Shown here: piece after piece, positions 14,866 through 24,078 of the stretch | Layout of the letters: each line of letters opens with the position of its first letter | Numbering within the stretch: the first letter of the stretch is position 1 | NCBI RefSeq assembly: GCF_004345245.1 | Contig: NZ_SLUQ01000007.1 | Location: 62,001-126,000 of the forward strand | Direction of reading: 5' to 3' | Length of the DNA stretch: 64,000 nt | DNA from: Rhizobium sp. BK251 | GTDB taxonomy: Bacteria; Pseudomonadota; Alphaproteobacteria; Rhizobiales; Rhizobiaceae | Translations under genes and position numbers: made by a program | The notes under the pieces: model-generated | What the model was told of the DNA's origin: nothing | Databases searched by the model: none | What the model saw: only the letters and a program-made list of their open reading frames with translations

Positions 14866-16257
14866 TCACCGCTTTACCTCCCAGGTCGTCACCCGTTCGC
14901 CGGTTGCGGCATCCTTGCCGTCCTTCAGCTGGATGCCCTCGGCAAGCAGGGTATCGCGGATTGCGTCGGCTTCGGCGAAATTCCTCGCCTTCAACAGTTC
15001 GAGGCGCGCCCGGACACGCGCATCGATTTCCGATGCGACGGCTGCGTCGACCTCGGTCTTCTGCGGCAGGACCCCGAGCAGTTGGGCGCTTGCCGCAAAG
15101 ACCGGCAGGACCGACCTGTCGCTGTTGGCCGCCTGCGCCAGCGAATGCAAAGCCTGTACCGCGGCAACCGTGTTGAGGTCGTTCGCAAGGGCCTCGAGCA
15201 CGGAGGCATCCGGTGCCGAATTGCCCGGTTCCGCCGCTGGCCACTTCGCAAGCAGCCTCTCGGCTTCCTCCAGTCGCTTCACCGAGAAGTCGATCGGCTC
15301 GCGATAGTGCGTCATCAGCATCGCAAGGCGCAGCACTTCGCCCGGCCATTTGCGGCCGCCGAACTTCTCCGTCTCCAGCAGCTCGTAGATGGTGACGAAG
15401 TTGCCTTCCGACTTCGACATCTTGCGGCCCTCGACCTGCAGGAAGCCGTTGTGCATCCAGACATTCGCCATCGCCTTCGTGCCGTGGGCGCAACGCGATT
15501 GTGCGATCTCGTTCTCATGGTGCGGGAAAATCAGGTCGAGCCCACCGCCATGGATGTCGAAGGTCTCGCCGAGATAGCGCTCGCTCATCGCCGAGCATTC
15601 GATATGCCAGCCGGGACGGCCGCGGCCCCAAGGGCTCTCCCAGCCGGGTTCGTTCTCGTCCGAGAGTTTCCACAGCACGAAGTCGCCCGGGTTCTTCTTG
15701 TGCGCATCGACGGCGACGCGGGCGCCCGCCTGCTGCTCTTCGAGATTGCGCTTCGAAAGCTGGCCGTAGTCCGCCATGGATTTGGTGTCGAAGAGCACCT
15801 CGCCGCCGGCCTGATAGGCATGGCCGTTCGCCAGCAGCTTCTCGATGAGCTCGATCATCTGCGCAATGCTGTCTGTGGCGCGTGGCTCGACGGTCGGCTT
15901 AAGGCAGCCGAGCGCCTTCGCGTCCTCGTGGAACTGCTTCTCGGTCGTGCCCGTGACGGCGCGGATGGCCTCGTTCAACGGCAGGCCGGGATGGTCGCGC
16001 AGAGCGCGCGCGTTGATCTTGTCGTCCAGGTCGGTGATGTTACGCACATAGATGACGTGCTGCGCACCGTAGACATGCCGCAGGAGCCGGAAGAGCACGT
16101 CGAAGACGATGACCGGGCGGGCATTGCCGATATGGGCGAAATCGTAGACCGTCGGGCCGCAGACATACATGCGCACGTTCTTCGCATCGATCGGCTCGAA
16201 GTCGACCTCCTTGCGTGTCAGCGTGTTGTAGAACCTCAAGTGCGGCACGGTGCCCAT
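14866..16257 (-). CDS. cysS: Cysteinyl-tRNA synthetase
   Basis: A 463-residue class I synthetase that charges tRNA-Cys. The zinc-binding Cys of MYVCGPTVYD, the HIGH-type motif as HIGN, and the KMSKSEGN loop are all present, along with the GGGLDLIFPHHENEIAQS zinc site segment. Length matches the family. I prefer ATG 16257 because GGGAG lies six bases before it; two upstream ATGs (16263, 16275) are in frame but poorly spaced. The gene is followed after 170 bp by the GFA run. Confidence 0.95.
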   Translation of the reverse strand: MGTVPHLRFYNTLTRKEVDFEPIDAKNVRMYVCGPTVYDFAHIGNARPVIVFDVLFRLLRHVYGAQHVIYVRNITDLDDKINARALRDHPGLPLNEAIRAVTGTTEKQFHEDAKALGCLKPTVEPRATDSIAQMIELIEKLLANGHAYQAGGEVLFDTKSMADYGQLSKRNLEEQQAGARVAVDAHKKNPGDFVLWKLSDENEPGWESPWGRGRPGWHIECSAMSERYLGETFDIHGGGLDLIFPHHENEIAQSRCAHGTKAMANVWMHNGFLQVEGRKMSKSEGNFVTIYELLETEKFGGRKWPGEVLRLAMLMTHYREPIDFSVKRLEEAERLLAKWPAAEPGNSAPDASVLEALANDLNTVAAVQALHSLAQAANSDRSVLPVFAASAQLLGVLPQKTEVDAAVASEIDARVRARLELLKARNFAEADAIRDTLLAEGIQLKDGKDAATGERVTTWEVKR

Positions 16258-16599
16258 TCTCATCTCCCGATGCATCAGCCAAAGACCATCGCCGGCGGGC
16301 CGGGACGTTTGTCATCTTGGTTATTTGGGAGACGAAAACGGCCAGACCAGCGCGAACGCTAGCGAATAATCTTGCAGCAAATAATGCAGATAACCGTTCT
16401 CATGGCACGCTTTATGGCCCGCCCGCGGGCTTTGGTCAAGGGCTGAGAAGCGCTCCAGCGGGGGCGGGGACAGTCGCCCCCGTAAATCGCTTGGACCGGC
16501 GAAATGCCCGAAGCGAAAGTATAGGCCCGCCGCAGCCCGATCCACCGCGACACCGGGAAATTCTGCTACAACGCGCCAAGGCAGATCGAAGGACACCGC
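16258..16599. other. Intergenic region between cysS and the GH25 gene
   Basis: About 340 bp between divergent genes, so it must hold both promoters. No convincing ORF or RNA gene is visible. Around 16458-16485 a G-rich/C-rich stretch can form a 7-bp hairpin (GGGGGCG ... CGCCCCC) without a U-run. An AT-richer patch at about 16360-16400 is the likeliest place for the cysS promoter. I cannot assign exact -35/-10 boxes. Confidence 0.4.
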
Positions 16600-17346
16600 G
16601 TGCTGAATACCTATCGAACCATCCTTGGAATCGTGGTTCTGGCCGTCGCGGTCGCCCTGTATCTGGCATACGATCGAGCGATGGCACCTTTCACTTCTCC
16701 CACGCTTGCCGACTACCCCATTCAGGGAATCGATGTCAGTCACCATCAGGGCGCCATAGACTGGCGAGCCCTGGCTGCGCAGCCGAACGTCCGCTTCGCG
16801 ATCATGAAGGCGACGGAGGGTGGTGATCACCGAGACACGCGTTTTGCCGAGAATTGGAAGGCTGCAAGGGACGCCGGCATCGTGCGGGGCGCCTATCACT
16901 TCTTCACCTTCTGCCGTCCGGGTCGCGAGCAGGCGTGGAACGTGATCTCGACGGTACCGGTCGAACAGGACGCGCTGCCGATCGCGATCGACCTCGAATT
17001 TACCGGAAACTGCGGCAAGGTCCCGACGCTCGATGAATTGAGCGCGGAGATAAATGCGTTCTTTGCCGAACTGAACGGCATCTATTCCGGCAAGCCGATC
17101 TTCTATCTGGACCAGCAATTTTTCGATCAGTATCTGAAGGGCAACGAAGCCCGTTTCCCGGATCACTACATCTGGCTGCGCAGTATCGCGCAGGAGCCGC
17201 GACCGGGCGATTGCCACGACTGGTCCATATGGCAGTTCGCCGACAACGGCACGCTGGATGGCATAGACGGGCCGGTCGATCTCAACGCGTTCTGTCCGTC
17301 GGAAACGGACTTCTCCCATCTCTTCCCGACGCTGGTCGGAAGCTGA
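16600..17346 (+). CDS. Glycoside hydrolase family 25 lysozyme
   Basis: A 248-residue muramidase. After an N-terminal membrane anchor or uncleaved signal (residues 8-25), the GH25 domain shows the conserved IDVSHHQG (Asp45) and the catalytic DxE pair AIDLEF (Asp131, Glu133), with the expected GAYHFF strand between. GH25 enzymes cut the beta-1,4 bond between N-acetylmuramic acid and N-acetylglucosamine. The anchor suggests a role in remodelling the cell's own wall rather than secretion. The start is GTG 16600, preceded by AAGGA at six bases. The downstream SDR gene is convergent, 10 bp away. Confidence 0.92.
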   Translation: MLNTYRTILGIVVLAVAVALYLAYDRAMAPFTSPTLADYPIQGIDVSHHQGAIDWRALAAQPNVRFAIMKATEGGDHRDTRFAENWKAARDAGIVRGAYHFFTFCRPGREQAWNVISTVPVEQDALPIAIDLEFTGNCGKVPTLDELSAEINAFFAELNGIYSGKPIFYLDQQFFDQYLKGNEARFPDHYIWLRSIAQEPRPGDCHDWSIWQFADNGTLDGIDGPVDLNAFCPSETDFSHLFPTLVGS

Positions 17347-17356
17347 TCGGAAGCGC

Positions 17357-18097
17357 CTATTCGGGCATCCTGTAGTCGACCATCTTCTGCTTGCGCACGA
17401 GATAAAGCTTTCCGGTCTCGGTCATCTCGCTGGAAACGAGCGGGACGAGCGACTTGGCGACCTCGGAAGGATGCGGCAGGGCCGTTGGATCCTCGCCTGG
17501 CACTGCCTGCGCGCGCATTGCCGTGCGGGTGGCGCCCGGGTTGACGCTGAGAATGCGAAGTGGCGTCCGCTGCGTTTCCGCCGCCCATGTACGGGCGAGC
17601 ACTTCGACCGCGGCTTTCGAGGCGGCATACGGACCCCAGAACGGGCGACAGCTGTGGGCGACGCCGGAGGAGAGAATGAGCGCGCGTCCGGCGTCCGAGC
17701 GCAGCAGCAGCGGCTCCACCGACCGGATCAGGCGCCATGTGGCGTTGACGTTGATGTTCATGACGCGCTCGAAGACCTTGGCTTCGACATGGCCGATCGG
17801 CGAGATCACGCCAAGGATGCCGGCATTCGCGACCAGGATGTCGAGCTTGCCCCAACGCTCGAAGATGGAGCCGCCGAGCCGGTCGATCGCACCCATGTCG
17901 GTAAGGTCGAAGGGCACGAGCGTCGCGCTGCCGCCGACGGCCTTGATCGCGTCGTCGAGTTCCTCGAGACCGCCGACCGTCCGGGCGCAAGCGATGACAT
18001 GAGCGCCGGCCTTGGCAAGTTCCAGCGCCGTGAAATAGCCGATGCCGCGCGACGCACCGGTTACCAGCGCGATCCTGTCCTTCAGATTGACGTTCAT
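17357..18097 (-). CDS. SDR family NAD(P)-dependent oxidoreductase
   Basis: A 246-residue classical short-chain dehydrogenase. The cofactor-binding TGASRGIG is at residues 13-20, the NAG strand (VANAG) follows, and the catalytic Ser and YxxxK are in ILSSGVAHS and YAASK. Substrate cannot be told. Start 18097 (MNVNLKDR) fits the family; an in-frame ATG at 18139 adds a basic leader. It lies about 80 bp downstream of purF on the same strand. Confidence 0.9.
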   Translation of the reverse strand: MNVNLKDRIALVTGASRGIGYFTALELAKAGAHVIACARTVGGLEELDDAIKAVGGSATLVPFDLTDMGAIDRLGGSIFERWGKLDILVANAGILGVISPIGHVEAKVFERVMNINVNATWRLIRSVEPLLLRSDAGRALILSSGVAHSCRPFWGPYAASKAAVEVLARTWAAETQRTPLRILSVNPGATRTAMRAQAVPGEDPTALPHPSEVAKSLVPLVSSEMTETGKLYLVRKQKMVDYRMPE

Positions 18098-18176
18098 TCT
18101 GCCTCGGCTCCGAATTCTCAATGAAATCGAGGGGCGCAATAGGCGCCTCGGAAGCGAATGTCAAAGCCGATGCGGT

Positions 18177-19667
18177 TCAGCCGTTGCTGGCGAGCATGGA
18201 AATCTTGTTGCCCATCGACTCGCCGTTCTTGTCGAGCAGCCGGGTCGGATAGTCGCCGGTAAAATAGTGATCGGTGAATTGCGGGCGGGCCGGATTGCGG
18301 TCCTCGCCGCCGACGGCTCGGTAGAGGCCGTTGATGCTGAGGAACTCCAGCGAATCCGCGCCGATGTACTTCGCCATCGCTTCCGTGTCGGCGTACTGGT
18401 TGGCGAGCAGCTTGTCCGCATCAGGCGTGTCGATGCCGTAGAAATCAGGATAGAAGATCATCGGGCTTGCCACGCGGATGTGCACTTCCTTGGCGCCCGC
18501 ATCGCGGATCATCTGCACGATCTTGAGCGAAGTGGTGCCGCGCACGATGGAATCGTCGACGAGCACGACGCGCTTGCCCTCGATCATCGCCCTGTTGGCC
18601 GAGTGCTTGAGCTTGACGCCAAACGCACGGATCTGCTGGGTCGGCTCGATGAATGTCCGCCCGACATAGTGGTTTCGGATGATGCCGTATTCGAAGGGGA
18701 TGCCACTCTGCTGTGCGTATCCGAGCGCTGCCGGCGTGCCGCCGTCGGGCACCGGCACCACGACGTCTGCGTCGACAGGCGCTTCCTTGGCGAGATTGAC
18801 GCCCATGTTCTTGCGCGCGACATAGACGCTGCGACCGCCGACGACCGAATCCGGGCGGGCGAAATAGACATATTCGAACAGGCAGAGCCGCTCGGGCTGC
18901 GTATTGACCGGCTTGCGGGCGTCGATCGTGATCGAGCCGTCGGGCTGGATCTCGCAGATGATCACTTCGCCGTTCTCGACGTCACGAATGTACTTCGCAC
19001 CGATGATTTCGAGCGCACAGGTCTCCGAACAGAAGATCGGCTTGCCGTCGAGCTCGCCCATGACCAGCGGACGAATGCCGATCGGGTCGCGGGCGGCAAT
19101 CAGCTTGGTGCGAGTGGTGGCCAGCATCGCGTAGCCACCTTCCATCTGGCGGATGGCGTCGATGAAGCGGTCGGCGGTTGAGGTGTGGCGCGAACGAGCG
19201 ATGAGGTGGAGAACGACTTCCGTGTCCGACGTCGACTGGCAGATGGCGCCGGTCGCGATGATCTGGCGGCGCAGCGTCAGGCCGTTGGTGAAGTTGCCGT
19301 TATGGGCAATCGCGATGCCGCCGACTTCGAGTTCGGCAAAGAGCGGCTGGACGTTGCGCAGGGCAACTTCGCCCGTCGTGGAATAGCGCGTATGGCCGAT
19401 GGAGATAGAGCCGGGCAGCTTCGCCAGGACCGCCGGGTTCGTATAGTGGTCTCCGACCAGGCCCATGTGCTTTTCGGTATGGAACTGCTTGCCGTCGAAG
19501 GTGACGATGCCGGCCGCCTCTTGCCCGCGATGCTGCAGGGCGTGCAGCCCGAGCGCCGTCAGCGTGGCCGCGTCGGGATGGCCTAGAATGCCGAATACGC
19601 CGCACTCCTCGTGCAGGGTATCTCCATCGATATCGTCCTCGACCGTAAAGGAATGGGATTCATTCAT
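18177..19667 (-). CDS. purF: Amidophosphoribosyltransferase
   Basis: A 496-residue enzyme for the committed step of purine synthesis: PRPP plus glutamine to 5-phosphoribosylamine. The N-terminal glutaminase nucleophile is Cys22 in LHEECGVFGILGH; as in many family members a short propeptide precedes it and must be removed. The C-terminal PRTase domain carries the PRPP loop VVLVDDSIVRGTTS. Cytoplasmic. It lies downstream of cvpA on the same strand, the same pairing as in E. coli, with an intervening hairpin at 19721-19752. Confidence 0.96.
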   Translation of the reverse strand: MNESHSFTVEDDIDGDTLHEECGVFGILGHPDAATLTALGLHALQHRGQEAAGIVTFDGKQFHTEKHMGLVGDHYTNPAVLAKLPGSISIGHTRYSTTGEVALRNVQPLFAELEVGGIAIAHNGNFTNGLTLRRQIIATGAICQSTSDTEVVLHLIARSRHTSTADRFIDAIRQMEGGYAMLATTRTKLIAARDPIGIRPLVMGELDGKPIFCSETCALEIIGAKYIRDVENGEVIICEIQPDGSITIDARKPVNTQPERLCLFEYVYFARPDSVVGGRSVYVARKNMGVNLAKEAPVDADVVVPVPDGGTPAALGYAQQSGIPFEYGIIRNHYVGRTFIEPTQQIRAFGVKLKHSANRAMIEGKRVVLVDDSIVRGTTSLKIVQMIRDAGAKEVHIRVASPMIFYPDFYGIDTPDADKLLANQYADTEAMAKYIGADSLEFLSINGLYRAVGGEDRNPARPQFTDHYFTGDYPTRLLDKNGESMGNKISMLASNG

Positions 19668-19720
19668 CGCTGCGGGCCTCTGTTCTGACGAGGTTGGATC
19701 GTCTATTCCAAAAATGGCTT

Positions 19721-19752
19721 AAGTCCGGCGGAGCAGTTGCCCGGCCGGACTT
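19721..19752 (-). terminator. Possible attenuator between cvpA and purF
   Basis: Nine-bp stem AAGTCCGGC/GCCGGACTT with a 14-base loop, followed on the minus strand after five bases by ATTTTTGG. The displaced U-run makes it a weak terminator or attenuator after cvpA rather than a strong stop. Confidence 0.4.
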
Positions 19753-19813
19753 GGGTTCATTTCCCGCTCAAATGGCGATTGCCATTCGACAGGTCAAGCT
19801 CTTGAACACTGTG

Positions 19814-20434
19814 TCAATCCGCTGGCGCCTGCGCGTCTCCGGCGGGCGGCACTCCTTCCGATGGCGTTGCCTCGCCTGCGGGCGCGTTTGCGCCCCCTTC
19901 CGTTCCTTCCGGTTGCTGTTCCTTGTCGAAGATGCTTGCCCGGACCATCTGGGCAAATTCCTCCGGCAATACGGACTGCAGCTTCACCACGAGAGAATCG
20001 AGGAACGGCTTGGATTTTGCGTTGTTCACCCAAGACGGGCGATGATCGGCATCGACGAGCCAGTTCCAGAAGGCGACGGCCACCACGAGCAGGAGTATGC
20101 CGCGCGCCGCGCCGAAGAGAAAGCCCAAAGTGCGGTCGAGAGCGCCGATGCGGCTGTCTATGATGAAGTCCGCGATCTTCATCGTGATGAACGAGATGAC
20201 GATCAGCGCGATCAGGAAGACGACGGCCGCCGAGCCGATAAGGGCGATGCGGTCGTCATCGGTATAGCGCTTCGCGTAAGGCACCAGGTAGGGGTACAGG
20301 TAATAGGCGGCGGCGGCGGAGCCACCCCAGCTCGCTATCGACAGAACCTCGCGGGAGAAGCCCCGAACCATTGCCAGAACGGCGGAGAAAAGCACGACGC
20401 CGATGACAATACCGTCGAAAATCGTAATGGGCAT
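19814..20434 (-). CDS. cvpA: CvpA family membrane protein
   Basis: A 206-residue inner-membrane protein with four hydrophobic segments in the first 115 residues and the family landmarks RGFSREVLSIASW and FGAARGI. CvpA was named for colicin V production; its general role is unclear, with reports on envelope integrity. The C-terminal 40 residues are Glu/Gly/Pro/Ala-rich and probably disordered. It follows radA by about 95 bp and precedes purF on the same strand. Confidence 0.92.
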   Translation of the reverse strand: MPITIFDGIVIGVVLFSAVLAMVRGFSREVLSIASWGGSAAAAYYLYPYLVPYAKRYTDDDRIALIGSAAVVFLIALIVISFITMKIADFIIDSRIGALDRTLGFLFGAARGILLLVVAVAFWNWLVDADHRPSWVNNAKSKPFLDSLVVKLQSVLPEEFAQMVRASIFDKEQQPEGTEGGANAPAGEATPSEGVPPAGDAQAPAD

Positions 20435-20528
20435 ATAAATTCAACTCCAGGACCTGCCATGTCGCCATGGCTTCGTCGTGCTGCGTCAGGCGCTTCCTAT
20501 AGCATCACCGTCGTGCGTGATGAAGGTG

Positions 20529-21932
20529 TCAAACCTCGTCCTCCACACGCTGCAATGCGCCCTTCGACCCGGCAATGCGCGCAACAAGGTCGGGAAGGCT
20601 TTCGATCTCGTTCCAGCGACCGCCATTGCCCTTCGGCAACTCAGCAGAAGCAGCGGGAAGGAGCGCTGCGGAAAAACCGAGCTTCTCGGCCTCTTTAAGC
20701 CGTTGAGCAGTTTGCGAAACCGGCCGGACAGCGCCCGATAGGCTGACTTCGCCGAAATAGACGCAATCGGCCGGAAGAGCAATACCTGCAAGCGAGGAAA
20801 CGAGCGCCGATGCAACGGCAAGATCCGCGGCCGGCTCGCTGACGCGGTAGCCGCCGGCAATGTTGAGGTAGACGTCGTGCTGACCGAGCCGGACCCCGCA
20901 ATGGGCCTCAAGAACGGCGAGAATCATCGAGAGCCTGGCCGAGTCCCAGCCGACGACCGCGCGCCGCGGCGTGCCGAGTGAGGTCGGCGCGACCAGCGCC
21001 TGCACTTCCACGAGGATGGGTCGCGTCCCCTCCATGCCGGCGAAGACGGCTGCACCGGGGGACTTGGCATTGCGTTCGCCGAGAAAGAGCTCGGATGGGT
21101 TGGCAACCTCGCGCAGGCCCTTGTCCGACATTTCGAAAACGCCAATCTCGTCGGTCGGGCCGAAGCGGTTCTTGACCGTGCGCAGGATGCGGTAGTGGTG
21201 CCCGCGGTCGCCCTCGAAATAGAGGACGGCATCGACCATGTGCTCGACGACGCGCGGGCCGGCGATCTGGCCGTCCTTGGTGACATGGCCGACGAGGACC
21301 ATTGCCGCGCCCGTCTGCTTGGCGAAGCGGATCATGGCCTGCACTCCAGTGCGCACCTGCGTCACCGTGCCTGGGGCGGATTCGGCAAGCTCGCTCCAGA
21401 GCGTCTGGATGGAGTCGATGATGACAAGGTCGGGCCGTTTGCCCTCGGCGAGCGTCGCGAGGATATCCTCGACATTTGTTTCTGCCGCGAGCATCACGTC
21501 CGTTTCGGCTGCGTTCAGGCGCTGGGCCCTGAGGCGCACCTGGGCGACCGCCTCTTCGCCCGAGACGTAGATGATCTTGTGTCCGCGCCGCGAAAGCTCT
21601 GCCGCCGCCTGCATGAGGAGCGTCGACTTTCCGATGCCGGGATCGCCGCCGACGAGAACGGCCGAGCCGCGCACGAAACCGCCGCCCGTTGCCCGATCGA
21701 GTTCCGAAATGCCGGTGTGGATGCGCGGGGCTTCCTCGATCTCGCCGGAAAGCGCCGTCAGGGCGACCGGACGACCCTTTCTCGGCGTCTTCGACGGTCC
21801 GCCGCCGATGCCGCCCATCGGGTCTTCCTCGACGATCGTATTCCACGCGCCGCAGCCGTCGCACTTGCCGGCCCAGCGGTTATGCACCGCCCCGCAGTTC
21901 TGGCAGATGAATTGGGTCCTGGCTTTGGCCAT
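20529..21932 (-). CDS. radA: DNA repair protein RadA
   Basis: A 467-residue branch-migration ATPase that processes recombination intermediates. Visible parts: an N-terminal zinc finger with Cys10, Cys13, Cys24 and Cys27, a RecA-type core with Walker A GGDPGIGKST, the RadA-specific KNRFG motif, and the C-terminal Lon-protease-like domain without the protease dyad. The ATG at 21932 begins exactly at the family N-terminus (MAKARTQFICQNCG); the upstream in-frame extension has no similarity to it. Divergent from the LysE-family gene at 22168. Confidence 0.96.
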   Translation of the reverse strand: MAKARTQFICQNCGAVHNRWAGKCDGCGAWNTIVEEDPMGGIGGGPSKTPRKGRPVALTALSGEIEEAPRIHTGISELDRATGGGFVRGSAVLVGGDPGIGKSTLLMQAAAELSRRGHKIIYVSGEEAVAQVRLRAQRLNAAETDVMLAAETNVEDILATLAEGKRPDLVIIDSIQTLWSELAESAPGTVTQVRTGVQAMIRFAKQTGAAMVLVGHVTKDGQIAGPRVVEHMVDAVLYFEGDRGHHYRILRTVKNRFGPTDEIGVFEMSDKGLREVANPSELFLGERNAKSPGAAVFAGMEGTRPILVEVQALVAPTSLGTPRRAVVGWDSARLSMILAVLEAHCGVRLGQHDVYLNIAGGYRVSEPAADLAVASALVSSLAGIALPADCVYFGEVSLSGAVRPVSQTAQRLKEAEKLGFSAALLPAASAELPKGNGGRWNEIESLPDLVARIAGSKGALQRVEDEV

Positions 21933-22036
21933 CCGGTCATGCTTTCGAATATGCCTGCCATCGCTGATCGCTGGGCGGCCAAATCTCGCCGCCGCGCGAA
22001 TCACGGCCGACCGCCACATAATGGGAGGAAAAGACG

Positions 22037-22061
22037 GAGGGAAGAACGATAATGTTCCCTC
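22037..22061. promoter_or_regulatory. Inverted repeat in the radA/LysE divergent promoter
   Basis: Arms GAGGGAA (22037-22043) and TTCCCTC (22055-22061) are perfect, with an 11-base spacer, typical of a dimeric regulator's site. It lies 107 bp from the exporter's ATG and 105 bp from the radA ATG. No U-run follows on either strand. Confidence 0.3.
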
Positions 22062-22167
22062 AGCTTCTCAGAGCGGCTTCAGAAACGATCAAAACTAATG
22101 ATTTCCACATAAGGCCCGCTCGTGTCATCTCCAATCGGAAGAGCTTTCGGTTTTGGAGCAGCCGGCG

Positions 22168-22803
22168 ATGTTCGAATATACGCTTGTGCACTGGATTGCG
22201 TTTCTTTCGGCCGCAACGCTGCTGAACATTTCGCCGGGTCCGGACATCGCCTTCATCCTCGGCCACACGATCCGTAGCGGAAAGCACGCGGGCTTTGCCG
22301 CGCTCTTCGGAATATGGAGCGGTGCCTGCATTCATGTGATGATGGCGGCCGTTGGCCTGTCGGCGATCCTCGCTGCCTCTGCCCTGGCCTTTTCCGTCGT
22401 CAAATGGGTGGGTGCCGCCTACCTGATCTGGCTCGGCATCAAGGCTTTGCGTTCAAGAGGCGAGGGGGCGTGGATCGACGAGGCGCGCAACGAGCGGCGT
22501 CTGACGCAGGTCTTCAGGCAGGGCATCTTTGTCTCGCTGCTCAACCCGAAGGTGGCGATCTTCTTTCTCGCCTTCCTGCCGCAGTTCGTCGTCGAAGGCG
22601 CCGGCCCGGTCTGGGCGCAGTTGCTGCTTCACGGTATGCTCATCATCGTGGTTGCCGCCTTCATCGAGCCGCCGCTCATCCTTCTTGGAAACCGCATCGC
22701 GAACGGCCTGCGGAAGAACAGACGCTTCGGCCTCTGGCTGGACAGGGGTCTCGGAACGCTCTTCATCGCACTCGGCATCCGCCTCGCGCTCACCCAGCGC
22801 TGA
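22168..22803 (+). CDS. LysE/RhtB family amino-acid exporter
   Basis: A 211-residue membrane protein with about six hydrophobic segments. The N-terminal LLNISPGPDIAFILGHTIRSGKHAGFAA is the RhtB/LeuE-type signature (PGPD motif), distinguishing it from the ArgO-like gene at 1880. Family members export homoserine, threonine, leucine or quorum-related compounds; the substrate is not predictable. ATG 22168 has GGAG nine bases upstream; a TTG at 22153 is in frame. The stop codon directly abuts the convergent alr stop at 22804. Confidence 0.9.
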   Translation: MFEYTLVHWIAFLSAATLLNISPGPDIAFILGHTIRSGKHAGFAALFGIWSGACIHVMMAAVGLSAILAASALAFSVVKWVGAAYLIWLGIKALRSRGEGAWIDEARNERRLTQVFRQGIFVSLLNPKVAIFFLAFLPQFVVEGAGPVWAQLLLHGMLIIVVAAFIEPPLILLGNRIANGLRKNRRFGLWLDRGLGTLFIALGIRLALTQR

Positions 22804-23970
22804 CTATTCCTCGGTCTCGACGTAGCGCCGCTCGTGGCGCAGGCCGACGCTCGTCAGCATCTCATAGCCGATCGTTCCCGCCGCACGGGCGGCGTCGTCG
22901 ACGAGAATGTTGTTGCCGAAGAGTTCGACATAATCTCCGGCACGGACAAGTCCTTCCGGAACGTCGGTGACGTCGAAAATGGTGAGGTCCATGGTGATGC
23001 GGCCCGCGACCGGCACCTTGTGCCCGGCGATGAAGCCGCAGGCGCCTTCCGTGACAGCCTGGCGAAGTGGAACGCCCGCGCCGGAAAGGCTGCGCAGGTA
23101 TCCGTCCGCATAGCCGGCCGAAACGATTGCAAGGCGACTGTCGCGATCAAGGCACAGCGTGCCGCCATAGCTGACGGTTCCGCCCGCCCTGACTGTCCGG
23201 ACCTGCACGACACGCGCCTCGGCCGTTGCGACCGGCCGCATCAGATTCGGCATGCCCTTGACCGCCTCGGCTCCGTAGACAGCAATGCCCGGCCGCGTCA
23301 GGTCGAAGTGGTATTCCGGTCCGAGGAAGATGCCTGCGGAGGCTGCAAGACTGGATTCAATACCTTCGAAAGCGGCGCTAACTTCCTGAAAGGACTCGAG
23401 CTGCTGCCTGTTCATCGCCGAGGAGGGATCGTCGCCGCAGGCAAGGTGGCTCATCACCAGCACCGGGGAGAAGCTCGCCGGGCGCGAAACATCGCTTGCC
23501 AGCAACAACGCGTCGGCCGTGTCTAGGCCCAGGCGGTTGAAGCCGGTATCCACGTGCAGCGCGCAAGGATAGTCGCCGTAGTTCGAAAGCGTCCCCATCC
23601 AGAAGGCAAGCTGCTCTTCTGATGAGACGACCGGAACGAGATCGTTGTCGAAGAAACGCCGCTCAAGACCCGGCCAGATGCCGGCAAGCACGAAGATACG
23701 AGCGTCGGGCGCGAACAAGCGCAAGGTCGCGCCTTCGTCGGCGGTCGCAACGAAGAAGTCGCGTGCACCGGCAAGGTAGAGCGCTTCGCCGGCATCCTCG
23801 ATTCCCATGCCGTAGGCATCCGCCTTGACGACCGCCGAGGCGCGCGCCCGCCCAGAACGACGGGCCATGTCGCGCCAGTTGTCGGCGAGCGCCGACAGGT
23901 CGACGCTCAGCCGCAAGCCTGCGGATTCGAAGGCGTCTTCTTCGTCATAGAGTTCGGTCGGTTCGCTCAT
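22804..23970 (-). CDS. alr: Alanine racemase
   Basis: A 388-residue PLP enzyme that interconverts L- and D-alanine for peptidoglycan. The cofactor lysine is Lys49 in AVVKADAYGMG; the second catalytic residue is the Tyr in GTVSYGGT. The C-terminal beta domain is intact. ATG 23970 matches the family start region, preceded by a weak GTGGAT; upstream ATGs (24033, 23979) would run through the dnaB terminator. Only 13 bp lie between that terminator's A-run and the start codon, so transcription must start within or upstream of the hairpin, or read through from dnaB. Confidence 0.95.
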   Translation of the reverse strand: MSEPTELYDEEDAFESAGLRLSVDLSALADNWRDMARRSGRARASAVVKADAYGMGIEDAGEALYLAGARDFFVATADEGATLRLFAPDARIFVLAGIWPGLERRFFDNDLVPVVSSEEQLAFWMGTLSNYGDYPCALHVDTGFNRLGLDTADALLLASDVSRPASFSPVLVMSHLACGDDPSSAMNRQQLESFQEVSAAFEGIESSLAASAGIFLGPEYHFDLTRPGIAVYGAEAVKGMPNLMRPVATAEARVVQVRTVRAGGTVSYGGTLCLDRDSRLAIVSAGYADGYLRSLSGAGVPLRQAVTEGACGFIAGHKVPVAGRITMDLTIFDVTDVPEGLVRAGDYVELFGNNILVDDAARAAGTIGYEMLTSVGLRHERRYVETEE

Positions 23971-23983
23971 GATCCACATCAGT

Positions 23984-24009
23984 AAAAAAGCCGGAGAAGA
24001 TTCTCCGGC
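23984..24009 (-). terminator. Rho-independent terminator after dnaB
   Basis: Perfect 9-bp stem GCCGGAGAA/TTCTCCGGC (23990-24009) followed on the minus strand by TTTTTT (23989-23984). It lies 70 bp after the dnaB stop and just ahead of alr, on the same strand. Confidence 0.85.
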
Positions 24010-24078
24010 CAGTCTAGGAGCCAAGTCCGGCAATAGAAAGTCCGACGCCGCGTTCCGGCATCGGAAAGCACCGAACGC

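Noticed and set aside
20908..21864. Arg-rich open frame overlapping radA on the same strand
   Set aside because: Out-of-frame shadow of radA.
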